From: Arthrobacter sp. AZCC_0090
Lineage (GTDB): Bacteria > Actinomycetota > Actinomycetes > Actinomycetales > Micrococcaceae
Direction: 5' to 3'
Assembly: GCF_014207375.1 (NCBI RefSeq)
Contig: NZ_JACHEE010000001.1
Span: 372,001-436,000, forward strand
DNA length: 64,000 nucleotides
The position numbers and the translations under genes are program-made. Under the pieces are notes generated by a model that did no database searches, was not told the DNA's origin, and worked only from the letters and a program-made list of their open reading frames with translations. How positions within the stretch are numbered: the stretch's first letter is position 1; each line of letters starts with the position of its first letter. Shown here in pieces: positions 17,248 through 26,565 of this stretch.

Positions 17248-18033
17248 CTATTTCAGCAGGTTGGCGATCATGAAGCCGAGTGCCACGATGCCAAGCGCGA
17301 AGATCACGATGCGCAGCGCGAGGGGCTTCAGGCGTCGTCCCACTTTGGAGCCCACGAGGCCGCCCATCAAGGAACTGACCGCAATGACTGCCACGACCGG
17401 CCATTCGATCCGGCCAAAGGCAAACAAGAGGTAGGAGCATGCTGCCACCACGTTGACGGCCAACACCAGGATGTTCTTCATCGCGTTGGCGTTCTGGATA
17501 GTGCCCGTCATGAAAACACCCAGAATGCCGACCAGCAGGATGCCCTGGGCAGCCACGAAGTAGCCTCCGTAGATTCCGGCCAGGAACACCAGCACCACCA
17601 GCAAGACGGTGTGCCGCTTGTCCTGGATGGCATGCTCCGGGTTGCCGGCCCGGTCCTGGACCCACCGCTGGAGTTTGGGTTGGAAGAGCACCATGAGCAG
17701 CGCGACGACGATCAAGATGGGAGCGGCGTAGTAGAAGACCTTCTCCGGGAGGTGCAGCAGCAACCAGGCGCCCGTGATGCCGCCAAGAAGCGACGCCGGC
17801 AGGAGCCGCAGAAGTTGCCGCCCCCTGCCCCTGAGCTCATGCCTGTAGCCCCAGGACCCGGTGACATTGCCCGCCACAAGCCCCATGGCGTTGCTGATGG
17901 TCGCAGTGACGGGTGCGTAGCCCAGGGCGATGAGGACCGGGAACGTCACCAGCGTGCCCGAGCCCACCACGCTGTTGATGGTTCCGGCCCAGAGCCCCGC
18001 GAAAAAGATCAGGATGCCACTAAGGATCTCCAC
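17248..18033 (-). CDS. TauE/SafE family sulfite/organosulfur exporter-like membrane protein
   Basis: A 261-residue protein with about eight transmembrane segments. The family hallmark near the N-terminus, FFAGLWAGTINSVVGSGTLV, is present, and its repeat lies in the second half (VFLAGIYGGYFVAAQGILLV). Members move small anions such as sulfite, sulfoacetate or taurine-related compounds, and the substrate here is unknown. It sits 19 bases downstream of the ABC ATPase gene and seven bases upstream of the methyltransferase gene. It is the second sulfur-anion transporter candidate in the window, beside the YeiH-like protein at 11.2 kb. Confidence 0.88.
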   Translation of the reverse strand: MEILSGILIFFAGLWAGTINSVVGSGTLVTFPVLIALGYAPVTATISNAMGLVAGNVTGSWGYRHELRGRGRQLLRLLPASLLGGITGAWLLLHLPEKVFYYAAPILIVVALLMVLFQPKLQRWVQDRAGNPEHAIQDKRHTVLLVVLVFLAGIYGGYFVAAQGILLVGILGVFMTGTIQNANAMKNILVLAVNVVAACSYLLFAFGRIEWPVVAVIAVSSLMGGLVGSKVGRRLKPLALRIVIFALGIVALGFMIANLLK

Positions 18034-18052
18034 TGTTTCTCGGTGCCCGGGC

Positions 18053-18850
18053 CTAGCGGCGGGCGGTGGCCGTGTAGCGGCCGGAGTTCTCGGTCACGTC
18101 CAGCGGCAGGCCGAAGGTGTTGCTGAGGTGCTCTGCGGTCAAGACTTCTTCGATGGGGCCCGCGGCGACCACTCCGCCGTCGCGAAGCAGCATGGCGTGG
18201 GTGAATCCCGGAGGAACCTCTTCCAAGTGATGCGTCACGAGAACCATCGCGGGGGCGTCTTCATCGAGGGCGAGTTCGCCGAGTTTGTGGACGAGCTCTT
18301 CGCGTCCGCCAAGGTCCAGGCCGGCGGCAGGCTCGTCGAGCAGGAGAAGCTCAGGATCGGTCATGAGGGCCCGGGCGATTTGCACGCGCTTACGTTCGCC
18401 CTCGGAAAGCGAGGCGAACGGACGGTTCAGGAGCGGTCCCATTCCCCATTCGTTGAGGAGGCCAAAGGCGCGGCGCTCGTCGTCGCGCTCGTATCCCTCG
18501 CGCCAGCGGCCGGTCACCCCATAGGCGGCAGTGACCACAACGTTGAGTACGTTTTCATGTTCCGGGATCTGGGTGGCGAGTGCCGCGGAGGAAAGGCCAA
18601 TGCGCGGGCGGAGCTCAAAGACATCCACCCGGCCCAGCGTCTCGTCAAGGATCCCCGCTTTTCCGCTGGTGGGATGCATCCGCGCGGCGGCTATCTGCAG
18701 CAGAGTGGTCTTGCCGGCACCGTTGGGGCCGAGGATGACCCAGCGTTCGCCTTCATTGACCTGCCAGTCAACCTTGTCCAGCAGGGTCTTGGTACCTCGG
18801 ACAACGCTGACGGAAGCCAATTCAAGAACATCACTCATAGGAGTAGACAC
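18053..18850 (-). CDS. ABC transporter ATP-binding protein adjacent to serB
   Basis: A 265-residue single ATPase domain: Walker A GPNGAGKTTL (about 41-50), signature LSEGERKRVQIARAL, Walker B ELLLLDEPAAGLDLGG and switch histidine in VLVTHHLEEV. No permease gene is adjacent. The same pairing of a lone ABC ATPase with serB occurs in Mycobacterium tuberculosis (Rv3041c next to serB2), so the arrangement is old. Start is GTG 18850. An ATG four codons later is equally possible, and neither has a good ribosome site. Transport substrate unknown. It could also be a soluble regulatory ATPase. Confidence 0.87.
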   Translation of the reverse strand: MSTPMSDVLELASVSVVRGTKTLLDKVDWQVNEGERWVILGPNGAGKTTLLQIAAARMHPTSGKAGILDETLGRVDVFELRPRIGLSSAALATQIPEHENVLNVVVTAAYGVTGRWREGYERDDERRAFGLLNEWGMGPLLNRPFASLSEGERKRVQIARALMTDPELLLLDEPAAGLDLGGREELVHKLGELALDEDAPAMVLVTHHLEEVPPGFTHAMLLRDGGVVAAGPIEEVLTAEHLSNTFGLPLDVTENSGRYTATARR

Positions 18851-18949
18851 TAGGACAAAAATGGGGGCGATAGATAACCGAAACTTCGGTCACACTGTTT
18901 GCGCGCCGCATTGGAAGAAACAGGATTCGGGTGGGGGTTCTGCGCTGGC

Positions 18950-18955
18950 TAAGAT
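18950..18955 (+). promoter_or_regulatory. -10 element TAAGAT of serB, probable leaderless promoter
   Basis: TAAGAT ends seven bases before ATG 18963 and there is no Shine-Dalgarno sequence, so transcription probably starts at the serB start codon. Confidence 0.6.
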
Positions 18956-18962
18956 TGCAGCC

Positions 18963-19856
18963 ATGAGTTCGAACTTGACCGCGGTCAGCTATGGCGTGAA
19001 TTTGTCCCCTTCGGAGCTTGAGCACCTGCGCAAAGTGCTGTCCGGCTCCGGGGCTTCCTTCACGTCCGAGTCACGTTCGGGGGACGATCGCTTTGGGGTC
19101 TACACCCTCGGCCTGGCCGTTGACGGGGCAACTGCCGCCGACTTGTCCGGCCTCCGGCGCCGGATCGCCGACGCCGCGGCTCCCGGCATGGACACTGCGA
19201 TCGTCGCCGATGCCTTGCGCGACGCTTCACGCAAGTTCCTGATCATGGACGTCGACTCCACCCTGATCCAGCAGGAAGTCATCGAACTGCTTGCTGCACA
19301 CGCCGGCAAGCGCGAGGAGGTGACGGCCGTTACCGAGGCCGCAATGCGAGGCGAACTGGACTTCGCGCAAAGCCTCCACGCCCGCGTGGCGGTGCTCGCA
19401 GGCCTGCCGGCCGCCGTCGTCGACGCCGTCCGTGCCGAGGTGCGCCTGAGCGAGGGTGCGGCGGATCTCGTTGCTGCTTTCAAGGCCGCGGGCCACGCGG
19501 TGGCGGTGGTGTCGGGTGGCTTCAACCAGATCCTGAAGCCGATCGCGGAGGAACTTGGGCTGGACTACTGGATCGCAAATGAACTCGAAATCGTTGATGG
19601 CGTCCTCACGGGCAAGGTGCTCGGCGACGTCATCGACCGCGCAGCCAAGGAGAAATACCTCCGCGAGTGGGCAGCTGCCGAGGGGATCGATCTGGAGCAC
19701 ACCATCGCCGTGGGCGACGGCGCGAACGACCTCGACATGCTGGAGGCAGCTGGGATCGGTGTCGCGTTCAACGCCAAGCCTGCCGTCCGGGCGGTAGCCG
19801 ATGCCGCCATCAACATGCCATATCTGGACGCGGTCCGGCATATCGCCGGCGTCTAG
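18963..19856 (+). CDS. serB: Phosphoserine phosphatase (HAD superfamily)
   Basis: A 297-residue enzyme for the last step of serine synthesis, phosphoserine to serine. The N-terminal 85 residues form an ACT-like region. The HAD core has the nucleophile motif MDVDSTLIQ (Asp96, Asp98), the motif II serine in AVVSGGFNQI, the lysine-containing DRAAKEKYL region and the metal motif VGDGANDLDML. ATG 18963 is chosen over longer in-frame starts because TAAGAT lies seven bases upstream and the ACT-like region starts here. It is divergent from the ABC ATPase gene and followed by a strong terminator. Confidence 0.94.
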   Translation: MSSNLTAVSYGVNLSPSELEHLRKVLSGSGASFTSESRSGDDRFGVYTLGLAVDGATAADLSGLRRRIADAAAPGMDTAIVADALRDASRKFLIMDVDSTLIQQEVIELLAAHAGKREEVTAVTEAAMRGELDFAQSLHARVAVLAGLPAAVVDAVRAEVRLSEGAADLVAAFKAAGHAVAVVSGGFNQILKPIAEELGLDYWIANELEIVDGVLTGKVLGDVIDRAAKEKYLREWAAAEGIDLEHTIAVGDGANDLDMLEAAGIGVAFNAKPAVRAVADAAINMPYLDAVRHIAGV

Positions 19857-19875
19857 CTGGAATTCATGCAACACT

Positions 19876-19920
19876 GAAGCGGCCTGGGACTGAGCAATTC
19901 AGCCAGTCCCGGGCCGCTTC
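19876..19920 (+). terminator. Terminator after serB
   Basis: GAAGCGGCCTGGGACTG (19876-19892) pairs with CAGTCCCGGGCCGCTTC (19904-19920), 16 of 17 positions, followed by TTCGT. It lies between the convergent ends of serB and an SDR gene and may serve both. Confidence 0.75.
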
Positions 19921-19935
19921 TTCGTGCGGAAAAAG

Positions 19936-20685
19936 TTAGGCGCTCTTGCCGAAGTAGTCGGCGCCGCCCACGTATTCGGTGTGGCCGCTCTCGACGTCGG
20001 CAGTCACCATCTTGGCAACCTCGGCGGCGAATTCCGCCACGGAGTACAGCTTGCCGGCCTCGGCGCGGCGGGCCTCAATGGCGCCCGGGTTGGAGCGGTC
20101 CAGTAAAGTGGCCGTGACGGTGCCCTCGATCATGTCGCCGGAAACCACCACGAGGGAGATGCCTTTCTCGGCAAGGTTCGGGAGAAGTCCGCGCAACGCG
20201 TCCTCACCGGCGCGCTTGCTACGGGCGACCGGCTCGTACTCGGGCATAGTGGGCACGGTCTCGACGAAATGTGCCTGGTGGCTCGTGACGAAGACCACGC
20301 GGGAACCTTCCGGCATCAGCGGAATTGCGGCGTTGAGCATGTTGACCTGGGCATCGCGGTTCAACTTGAGGGCGTAGTCCTCTTCCATGCCGGATTCCAT
20401 GCCACCGGAGGCGTTGAGCACCAGGACGTTCAGCGAACCGAATTCCTCCATGGCGGCGCTGGCCAGCGACTGGACGCCTTCCTGGGTGGTCAGGTCCGCC
20501 CCGACGGCGACAGCACGGCCACCGGCCGCTTGGATATCGCCCACTACCTTGTTAGCCCGCGGGGCCTTCTGGCGATAGTTGACGACGACGGCAGCGCCCT
20601 CGCCGGCCAGGATCTTGGCTACTTCAGCGCCGATGCCGCGTGAAGAACCGGTGACGATTGCCGTCTTGTTGTCCAGCAGTCCCAT
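19936..20685 (-). CDS. SDR family oxidoreductase with a displaced catalytic tyrosine
   Basis: A 249-residue NAD(P)-dependent dehydrogenase-like protein. TGSSRGIG (12-19) binds the cofactor. NASGG (91-95) stands where classical SDRs have NAG. Ser135 and Lys157 are in place, but the only nearby tyrosine, Tyr150 in MPEYEPVARSKRAG, is seven residues before the lysine rather than four. The family annotation as a 3-oxoacyl reductase is therefore uncertain. ATG 20685 is chosen because AAAGGAGC lies just upstream. A longer reading would run into an 18-bp tandem repeat. It lies downstream of fabG on the same strand, with a 170-base gap. Confidence 0.82.
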   Translation of the reverse strand: MGLLDNKTAIVTGSSRGIGAEVAKILAGEGAAVVVNYRQKAPRANKVVGDIQAAGGRAVAVGADLTTQEGVQSLASAAMEEFGSLNVLVLNASGGMESGMEEDYALKLNRDAQVNMLNAAIPLMPEGSRVVFVTSHQAHFVETVPTMPEYEPVARSKRAGEDALRGLLPNLAEKGISLVVVSGDMIEGTVTATLLDRSNPGAIEARRAEAGKLYSVAEFAAEVAKMVTADVESGHTEYVGGADYFGKSA

Positions 20686-20698
20686 TCGTGCTCCTTTA

Positions 20699-20734
20699 TT
20701 CAAAGCGTCCAATTTGTTCAAAACATCCAAGTTC
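20699..20734. repeat. 18-bp tandem duplication upstream of an SDR gene
   Basis: Two adjacent 18-base units (20699-20716 and 20717-20734) agree at 14 positions. Both begin with TTCAAA and contain TCCAA. They lie 14 bases upstream of the SDR start codon. On the coding strand they could also read as a repeated Leu-Asp-x-Leu-Asn-Lys, but the strong ribosome site lies downstream of them. Confidence 0.5.
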
Positions 20735-20855
20735 TCATAGTCCTGAGTCAATCATGCCAGCGGCCTTCATCGTTCCATCTGTGGATTCCCCACAAAGAAC
20801 GGATTGGCGATTTTTTCGGTTTCGCCCACGCGCGTCGCTCCGCGAAGGGAAGCGC

Positions 20856-22246
<1,391 letters not shown>

Positions 22247-22250
<4 letters not shown>

Positions 22251-22525
22251 ACATCTTCACAATGAGCGGCCTTGGGTTCGAGAATGAGCAGCAAGCCGGT
22301 CATCGCGAGTCACCCGGAGCAGTGTGCTCACGCAAGGCCTGCCGCGCAGAGGCCACGTGGCAGCTCTTGTGGAACAACCCGCGCATCCATACCCCCGATC
22401 GGCGCAAGGTGTGGCTTTCCTGCCAGGAGCACCGGGAATGGCTGGAGGATTACCTGCAGACCCGCGGCCTGTGGAAAGAGACAATACCTTTCGAAAAGAC
22501 CACAGACCCAGGCGAGGTCCGCTGA
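22247..22525 (+). CDS. Small conserved actinobacterial Cys/His protein, unknown function
   Basis: A 92-residue protein with Cys27, Cys32, Cys59 and His62 (CSRKACRAEATW and WLSCQEHREWL), likely a single zinc site. The central NNPRIHTPDRRKVW segment is characteristic of a small actinobacterial family that databases sometimes label acetone carboxylase. I believe that label is a misannotation because the protein is far too short. Its start overlaps the DUF3099 gene (ATGA) and its stop abuts the SURF1 start, so it is firmly part of that operon. A role in cytochrome oxidase assembly is only an inference from context. Confidence 0.8.
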
Positions 22526-23380
22526 ATGTACCGCTTTCTTTTTTCCAGCAAGTGGCTGGGCTACTTCGTCTTGGCCGTAATCTTCGCTGCGGGCTGCGTT
22601 TTCCTGGGCCGCTGGCAAATGGACCGCCGGGCCGAAACGCTGGCGGAAATCAACCGTGTTGTCAGTAACTATTCGGCCACTCCCCTTCCGTTCTCCGCCG
22701 CCAAGGCGGAGTTCCAGGCGTTGGATCCGGAGCGGGAATGGACACAGGTGGAACTGCGCGGAAGCTATGACGTGGCCGGCCAACGCGTCGTCCGTAACCG
22801 CCCCCTCAACGGCCAGCCCGGATACGAGGTAGTGGTCCCCTTCCGCTTGACGAGCGGCGAAGCCGTGGTGGTTGACCGCGGATGGCTCCCAATCGGAAAC
22901 AAGACTCCCGGTCACCCTGACAGCATCCCGGCCCCGCCGGCCGGCGAGGTCACCGTCGTCGCGCGATTGAAGGCCTCGGAACAGAAACTGGACCGCGGCG
23001 CCGTCGACGGCCAACTCGCGTCCATCGATCTGCCCTCCTACGCCGTAGAACTCGGCTACCCCATCATGACCGGGGCCTATGGGCAGCTGGCCACGGAATC
23101 GCCTGCTGTCCAGCCGATGCCCGCACCGTTCCCCAAGCCCGCCACGGACGAAGGCACCCACCTGTCCTATTCCTTGCAGTGGTTTGCCTTCGGCGTGCTG
23201 ATGTTCGTCGGGTTCGGCTATGCGGCGAGGCAGCAGGCCCGCAATGCCCGGATTGATGCCGAGGACGAGGACGAAGAAATCAGTGCGACGCCTCGTCGCA
23301 AGGCTCCCGCGCCGCGGAAGTCAAAGCGGCCGACGGCCGAAGAAGAGGAAGACGCAATCCTGGATGCGCAAGGCTACTGA
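22526..23380 (+). CDS. SURF1 family cytochrome c oxidase assembly protein
   Basis: A 284-residue membrane protein with the SURF1 layout. An N-terminal transmembrane helix (about 10-28, followed by the LGRWQMDRR motif) leads into an extracytoplasmic domain containing VRNRPLNGQPGYEVVVPF and VVVDRGWLP. A second helix near 215-233 (LQWFAFGVLMFVGFGYAARQ) follows. The last 45 residues form a highly charged cytoplasmic tail. SURF1 proteins help insert heme A into the oxidase. The heme A synthesis genes ctaA and ctaB are in this window at 39-41 kb. The gene starts at the base after the stop of the previous gene. Confidence 0.93.
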   Translation: MYRFLFSSKWLGYFVLAVIFAAGCVFLGRWQMDRRAETLAEINRVVSNYSATPLPFSAAKAEFQALDPEREWTQVELRGSYDVAGQRVVRNRPLNGQPGYEVVVPFRLTSGEAVVVDRGWLPIGNKTPGHPDSIPAPPAGEVTVVARLKASEQKLDRGAVDGQLASIDLPSYAVELGYPIMTGAYGQLATESPAVQPMPAPFPKPATDEGTHLSYSLQWFAFGVLMFVGFGYAARQQARNARIDAEDEDEEISATPRRKAPAPRKSKRPTAEEEEDAILDAQGY

Positions 23381-23849
23381 GGTGGTCCCGGCCCCCGTCC
23401 TGAACGTGAAGTCGGCGCTGACGGCGGCAGGCGCCCTGGACACGGTGCTCACTTTTGACGATGACGTCCCGACGGCGATCGCCGCAGCTTCCCTCTTGGG
23501 CTGCGACGTCGCAGCGATAGCCAACAGCCTGGTCTTCGAGCTCGACGGCGCACCCCTGCTGATTCTCGCGAGCGGAGCCGCGAAGGTGGACACGGCCCTG
23601 GTGGCAGCGACTTTGGGCGCCGCCAGGATCCGCCGGGCCACCCCGGACTTCGTCCTGGAACACACGGGCCAGGCCGTGGGTGGCGTGGCTCCCGTTGGCC
23701 ACCCACAGCCCATACGCACCATCCTCGACATATCCCTCCAGGAGCATCCGCTTCTTTGGGCAGGCGCGGGCGACCATCACTCGATGTTCTCCATCAGCTA
23801 CAGCGAACTGCAACGGATTACGGCCGCGCAGCCCTTGCAGGTCCGCTGA
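23364..23849 (+). CDS. YbaK/EbsC family aminoacyl-tRNA editing protein
   Basis: A 161-residue protein with the YbaK fold: AIANSLVFELDGAPLLILASGAAKVDT in two strands, then GQAVGGVAPVGHPQPIRTILD, which contains the conserved GG.aPvGh motif. Members hydrolyse mischarged tRNAs such as Cys-tRNA(Pro). The specificity of this one is unknown. ATG 23364 overlaps the end of the SURF1 gene by 17 bases. GTG 23382 with AAGG eight bases upstream is an equally good start and would avoid the overlap. Co-transcription with SURF1 is likely either way. Confidence 0.87.
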   Translation: MRKATEVVPAPVLNVKSALTAAGALDTVLTFDDDVPTAIAAASLLGCDVAAIANSLVFELDGAPLLILASGAAKVDTALVAATLGAARIRRATPDFVLEHTGQAVGGVAPVGHPQPIRTILDISLQEHPLLWAGAGDHHSMFSISYSELQRITAAQPLQVR

Positions 23850-23898
23850 GCCCCAGGTCCACTGAGCGGAGGTCCTGAGCTATGGGTCCACTGAGCGG
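23840..23898. repeat. Short direct repeats GGTCCRCTGAG between the YbaK and SRPBCC genes
   Basis: GGTCCACTGAGCGG occurs at 23856-23869 and again at 23885-23898. A truncated form, GGTCCGCTGAG, lies at 23840-23850 and includes the YbaK stop codon. The repeats lie just upstream of the promoter of the SRPBCC gene. Confidence 0.45.
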
Positions 23899-23920
23899 TT
23901 GTTCCGACGCCGCCCGGCGC

Positions 23921-23926
23921 TAGGCT
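23921..23926 (+). promoter_or_regulatory. -10 element TAGGCT, probable leaderless promoter of the SRPBCC gene
   Basis: TAGGCT ends seven bases before ATG 23934 and no ribosome site lies between, which fits a leaderless transcript. Confidence 0.55.
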
Positions 23927-23933
23927 GGTGAGC

Positions 23934-24377
23934 ATGGCTGAATACACCTACGTCACGTACATCGAAGGAACCCCGGACCGGATTTGGACGGCGCTGACGG
24001 ATGCCGCTCAGACCGCCGAGTACTGGGGCCACGCCAATGTCTCCGACTGGAAAGCAGGTTCACGCTGGGAGCACCAGCGCACGGATGGCTCCGGGACGGC
24101 CGACGTTGTGGGAACCATCCTGGAAGCAACGCCGCCGATGCGCCTCGTCAACACCTGGGAGGATCCTACCGTTCCAGAGGTGGTGAAGCCCGACGTGGTC
24201 ACCTTCACCATCGAGTCACACGACGGCATTGCCAGGCTCACCGTCCACCACAGGAACATCGCCGACGAGGAGCAGCTAGCCATTGCAAGCCGAGGCTGGT
24301 CGGCCGTCCTCTCCAACCTGAAAAGCTACATCGAACTGGGCCGGCCCCTTGCCTCTGTGCCGTGGGAAATGCCCTAA
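23934..24377 (+). CDS. SRPBCC (AHSA1/START-like) domain protein
   Basis: A 147-residue single-domain protein of the Bet v1-like fold. YIEGTPDRIWTALTD (about 8-22) and the VSDWKAGSRWEHQ segment are typical of AHSA1-type members. The C-terminal helix contains RGWSAVLSNLKSYIELG. Such proteins bind small hydrophobic ligands or act as activators, often beside an ArsR-type regulator, which is absent here. ATG 23934 is preferred over the GTG two codons earlier because of the TAGGCT spacing. No ligand can be proposed. It is convergent with the ABC-F gene, ten bases away. Confidence 0.85.
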   Translation: MAEYTYVTYIEGTPDRIWTALTDAAQTAEYWGHANVSDWKAGSRWEHQRTDGSGTADVVGTILEATPPMRLVNTWEDPTVPEVVKPDVVTFTIESHDGIARLTVHHRNIADEEQLAIASRGWSAVLSNLKSYIELGRPLASVPWEMP

Positions 24378-24386
24378 GGCTGCCCT

Positions 24387-25985
24387 CTAAGCGAGGGTGA
24401 TGAGGTCCAGGTAATCTTCGTTCCAGTGGTCCTCGACGCCGTCCGGGAGCAGCACCACGCGTTCCGGATTGAGCGCCTCCACGGCGCCTTCATCGTGGCT
24501 GACGAGCACGACGGCGCCCGAATAGTTTCGCAACGCGCCCAGGATTTCGGCGCGGCTGGCGGGGTCAAGGTTGTTGGTGGGCTCGTCCAGGAGCAGTACG
24601 TTCGCGCTCGAGGCCACGATCGTGGCGAGGGCCAGTCGCGTCTTCTCACCACCGGAAAGGACACCCGCTGGCTTGTCGACGTCATCTCCCGAGAACAGGA
24701 ACGAGCCGAGGATTCCGCGGACTTCAGCGTCCTTCATGTCAGGGGCGGATGAACGCATGTTCTCCAAGACAGTGCGATCGTGGTCAAGGGTTTCGTGCTC
24801 CTGGGCGTAGTAGCCCACCTTGAGGCCATGGCCAGGGACAATTTCGCCGGTGTCCGGCTTGTCCACTCCAGCAAGCATGCGCAAGAGGGTGGTCTTGCCT
24901 GCACCGTTAAGGCCCAGGATCACCACCTTGGAACCGCGGTCGATTGCCAGGTCCACATCCGTGAAGATCTCCAGGGAGCCGTACGACTTGCTCAAGCCTT
25001 CCGCTGTAAGCGGAGTCTTGCCACAAGGTGCGGGATCCGGGAATCGCAGTGCTGCCACGCGGTCATGCTCGCGGACTGCTTCGAGGCCGCCAAGCAGCCG
25101 CTCGGCACGCTTTGCCATGTTCTGCGCTGCCACAGCCTTCGTGGCCTTGGCCCGCATTTTGTTGGCCTGGTCCATGAGGACCTGGGCCTTCTTCTCGGCA
25201 TTCGCGCGCTCACGCTTGCGGGCACGTTCGTCCGTTTCGCGCTGTTGCAGGTAGCGCTTCCAACCCATGTTGTAGAAGTCGATCTGAGCCCGGTTGGCGT
25301 CCAGGTGGTAGACCTTGTTGACCGTGGCTTCAAGGAGCTCCACGTCGTGGCTGATCACTATCAGCCCGCCCTGGTGTCCCTTGAGGAAGTCGCGGAGCCA
25401 CGTGATGGAGTCGGCATCGAGGTGGTTGGTGGGTTCGTCCAGGAGCAGGGTTTCGGCGTCGGAGTAGAGAATCCGGGCGAGCTCGACGCGGCGGCGCTGG
25501 CCACCCGAGAGCGTCTTGAGCGGCTGGTTCAGGAGCCGCTCGGGAAGGGCCAGGTTGGAGGAAATAGCTGCGGCTTCGGCCTCGGCCGCATAACCGCCTC
25601 CGGCGAGGAACTCAGCTTCCAGGCGGTCGTAGCGGTTCATCGCTTTGCGCTGTACGGTGGCGTCTTCGCTGGACATGTCCGTTTGAGCCTGCTTCAGCTT
25701 GCCCACCACCACGTCGAGGCCGCGGGCGGAGAGGATGCGGTCGCGCGCCAGCTGTTCCATGTCCGGGGTCCGCGGATCCTGTGGCAAGTAGCCAATCTCG
25801 CCGCTCCGGGCAACCTTGCCTGCCGCGGGCAGCCCCTCGCCGGCCAGGACGCGGGTGAGGGTCGTTTTGCCTGCACCGTTCCGGCCAACCAGGCCGATCT
25901 TGTCCCCCTTGTCCACGCGGAAGCTGACCTGATCCATGAGCAGGCGGGCGCCGGCGCGCAGTTCGAGTTCCTGGACGGTAATCAA
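24387..25985 (-). CDS. ABC-F family ATPase (ribosome-associated translation factor)
   Basis: A 532-residue soluble protein with two ABC domains and no membrane segment. Domain 1 has GLVGRNGAGKTTL and LSGGQRRRVELARIL with LLLDEPTNHLDADS. Domain 2 has VILGLNGAGKTTL, LSGGEKTRLALATIV and LLLDEPTNNLDPAS. The linker (about 235-310) is the charged P-site tRNA interaction motif, rich in Lys, Arg and Glu (RARKRERANAEKKAQVLMDQ). ABC-F proteins act on the ribosomal E site to relieve stalling or give antibiotic resistance. The subfamily is unclear. Start is TTG 25985. The promoter candidate TAGAAT lies at 26076-26081. Confidence 0.9.
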   Translation of the reverse strand: MITVQELELRAGARLLMDQVSFRVDKGDKIGLVGRNGAGKTTLTRVLAGEGLPAAGKVARSGEIGYLPQDPRTPDMEQLARDRILSARGLDVVVGKLKQAQTDMSSEDATVQRKAMNRYDRLEAEFLAGGGYAAEAEAAAISSNLALPERLLNQPLKTLSGGQRRRVELARILYSDAETLLLDEPTNHLDADSITWLRDFLKGHQGGLIVISHDVELLEATVNKVYHLDANRAQIDFYNMGWKRYLQQRETDERARKRERANAEKKAQVLMDQANKMRAKATKAVAAQNMAKRAERLLGGLEAVREHDRVAALRFPDPAPCGKTPLTAEGLSKSYGSLEIFTDVDLAIDRGSKVVILGLNGAGKTTLLRMLAGVDKPDTGEIVPGHGLKVGYYAQEHETLDHDRTVLENMRSSAPDMKDAEVRGILGSFLFSGDDVDKPAGVLSGGEKTRLALATIVASSANVLLLDEPTNNLDPASRAEILGALRNYSGAVVLVSHDEGAVEALNPERVVLLPDGVEDHWNEDYLDLITLA

Positions 25986-26075
25986 TTCGGGGAATGCCTT
26001 TCAACGGGGAACACCCGCGGCACGGAAGTCATCGGCGCAGCTGGGGTGGAGGGGGCCGAACAAACGGCCTATACG

Positions 26076-26081
26076 ATTCTA
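26076..26081 (-). promoter_or_regulatory. -10 element TAGAAT upstream of the ABC-F gene
   Basis: On the minus strand TAGAAT lies 90 bases before the TTG start, giving a leader of about 80 bases. Many ABC-F genes carry regulatory leaders, but I see no clear attenuator hairpin here. Confidence 0.4.
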
Positions 26082-26241
26082 CCGCCCGCCGAGTCCCACG
26101 CTTGCCAGCGTAGACGTTGAGCATCCATCGTCCACGATCCCGAAACAGAAAGCACCCCGGCTACGTTGACGACACACGCGGCTATGGCGTCGTTCCGGCC
26201 GCATACGAGCCACGTGCCGCCACAAGGGAGACCGTCTTCCC

Positions 26242-26403
26242 GTGAACGAGGGACAGCTGAGCACGGCTGGCATCATCGCGGCCGTCGTCGTGGCGGTGGT
26301 GACCCTCGTCGCAGCGGTGCTGGGCGGCCTGGCCGGCATGCACTACCACCGCAAGGTGGACCGGGTGGGCTTCACTCCAGTGGACGACGACGGCGTGGAC
26401 TGA
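26242..26403 (+). CDS. Small single-pass membrane protein, 53 residues
   Basis: A GTG-started frame coding for VNEGQLSTAG, then one strongly hydrophobic helix (residues 11-33: repeated Ala, Val, Leu and Gly). A basic turn (HYHRKVDR) and an acidic tail ending VDDDGVD follow. The layout suggests an inner-membrane protein with a short cytoplasmic tail. AAGGGAG lies about 12 bases upstream, somewhat far for a ribosome site. It lies alone between the ABC-F gene and bioY. I do not recognise the family. It looks like a real small gene because of the clean helix, but length alone cannot prove it. Confidence 0.5.
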   Translation: MNEGQLSTAGIIAAVVVAVVTLVAAVLGGLAGMHYHRKVDRVGFTPVDDDGVD

Positions 26404-26461
26404 GGGAGGACAAGTCCGATCCCGAAAGGTCCGCTGCTCTTTGTCCCTTCGCTCCAAGGCC

Positions 26462-26491
26462 TTGCCGGACTGCTCGTGGACACCCTACAAA
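26462..26491 (+). promoter_or_regulatory. Candidate bioY promoter (TTGCCG, 18 bp, TACAAA)
   Basis: TTGCCG at 26462-26467 and TACAAA at 26486-26491 are 18 bases apart, about 75 bases upstream of the bioY ATG. I see no recognisable BirA or BioQ operator next to it. Confidence 0.4.
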
Positions 26492-26565
26492 ATACTGCGC
26501 TTGGCTGCTCTGTAGTCTCGGTTTCAGGGGATTCATTCCGCCCCCGGCATCAGACAGGAAACAAC

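Noticed and set aside
24780..26120. A 446-codon plus-strand frame across the ABC-F gene
   Set aside because: Antisense to an intact two-domain ATPase; no recognisable domains.
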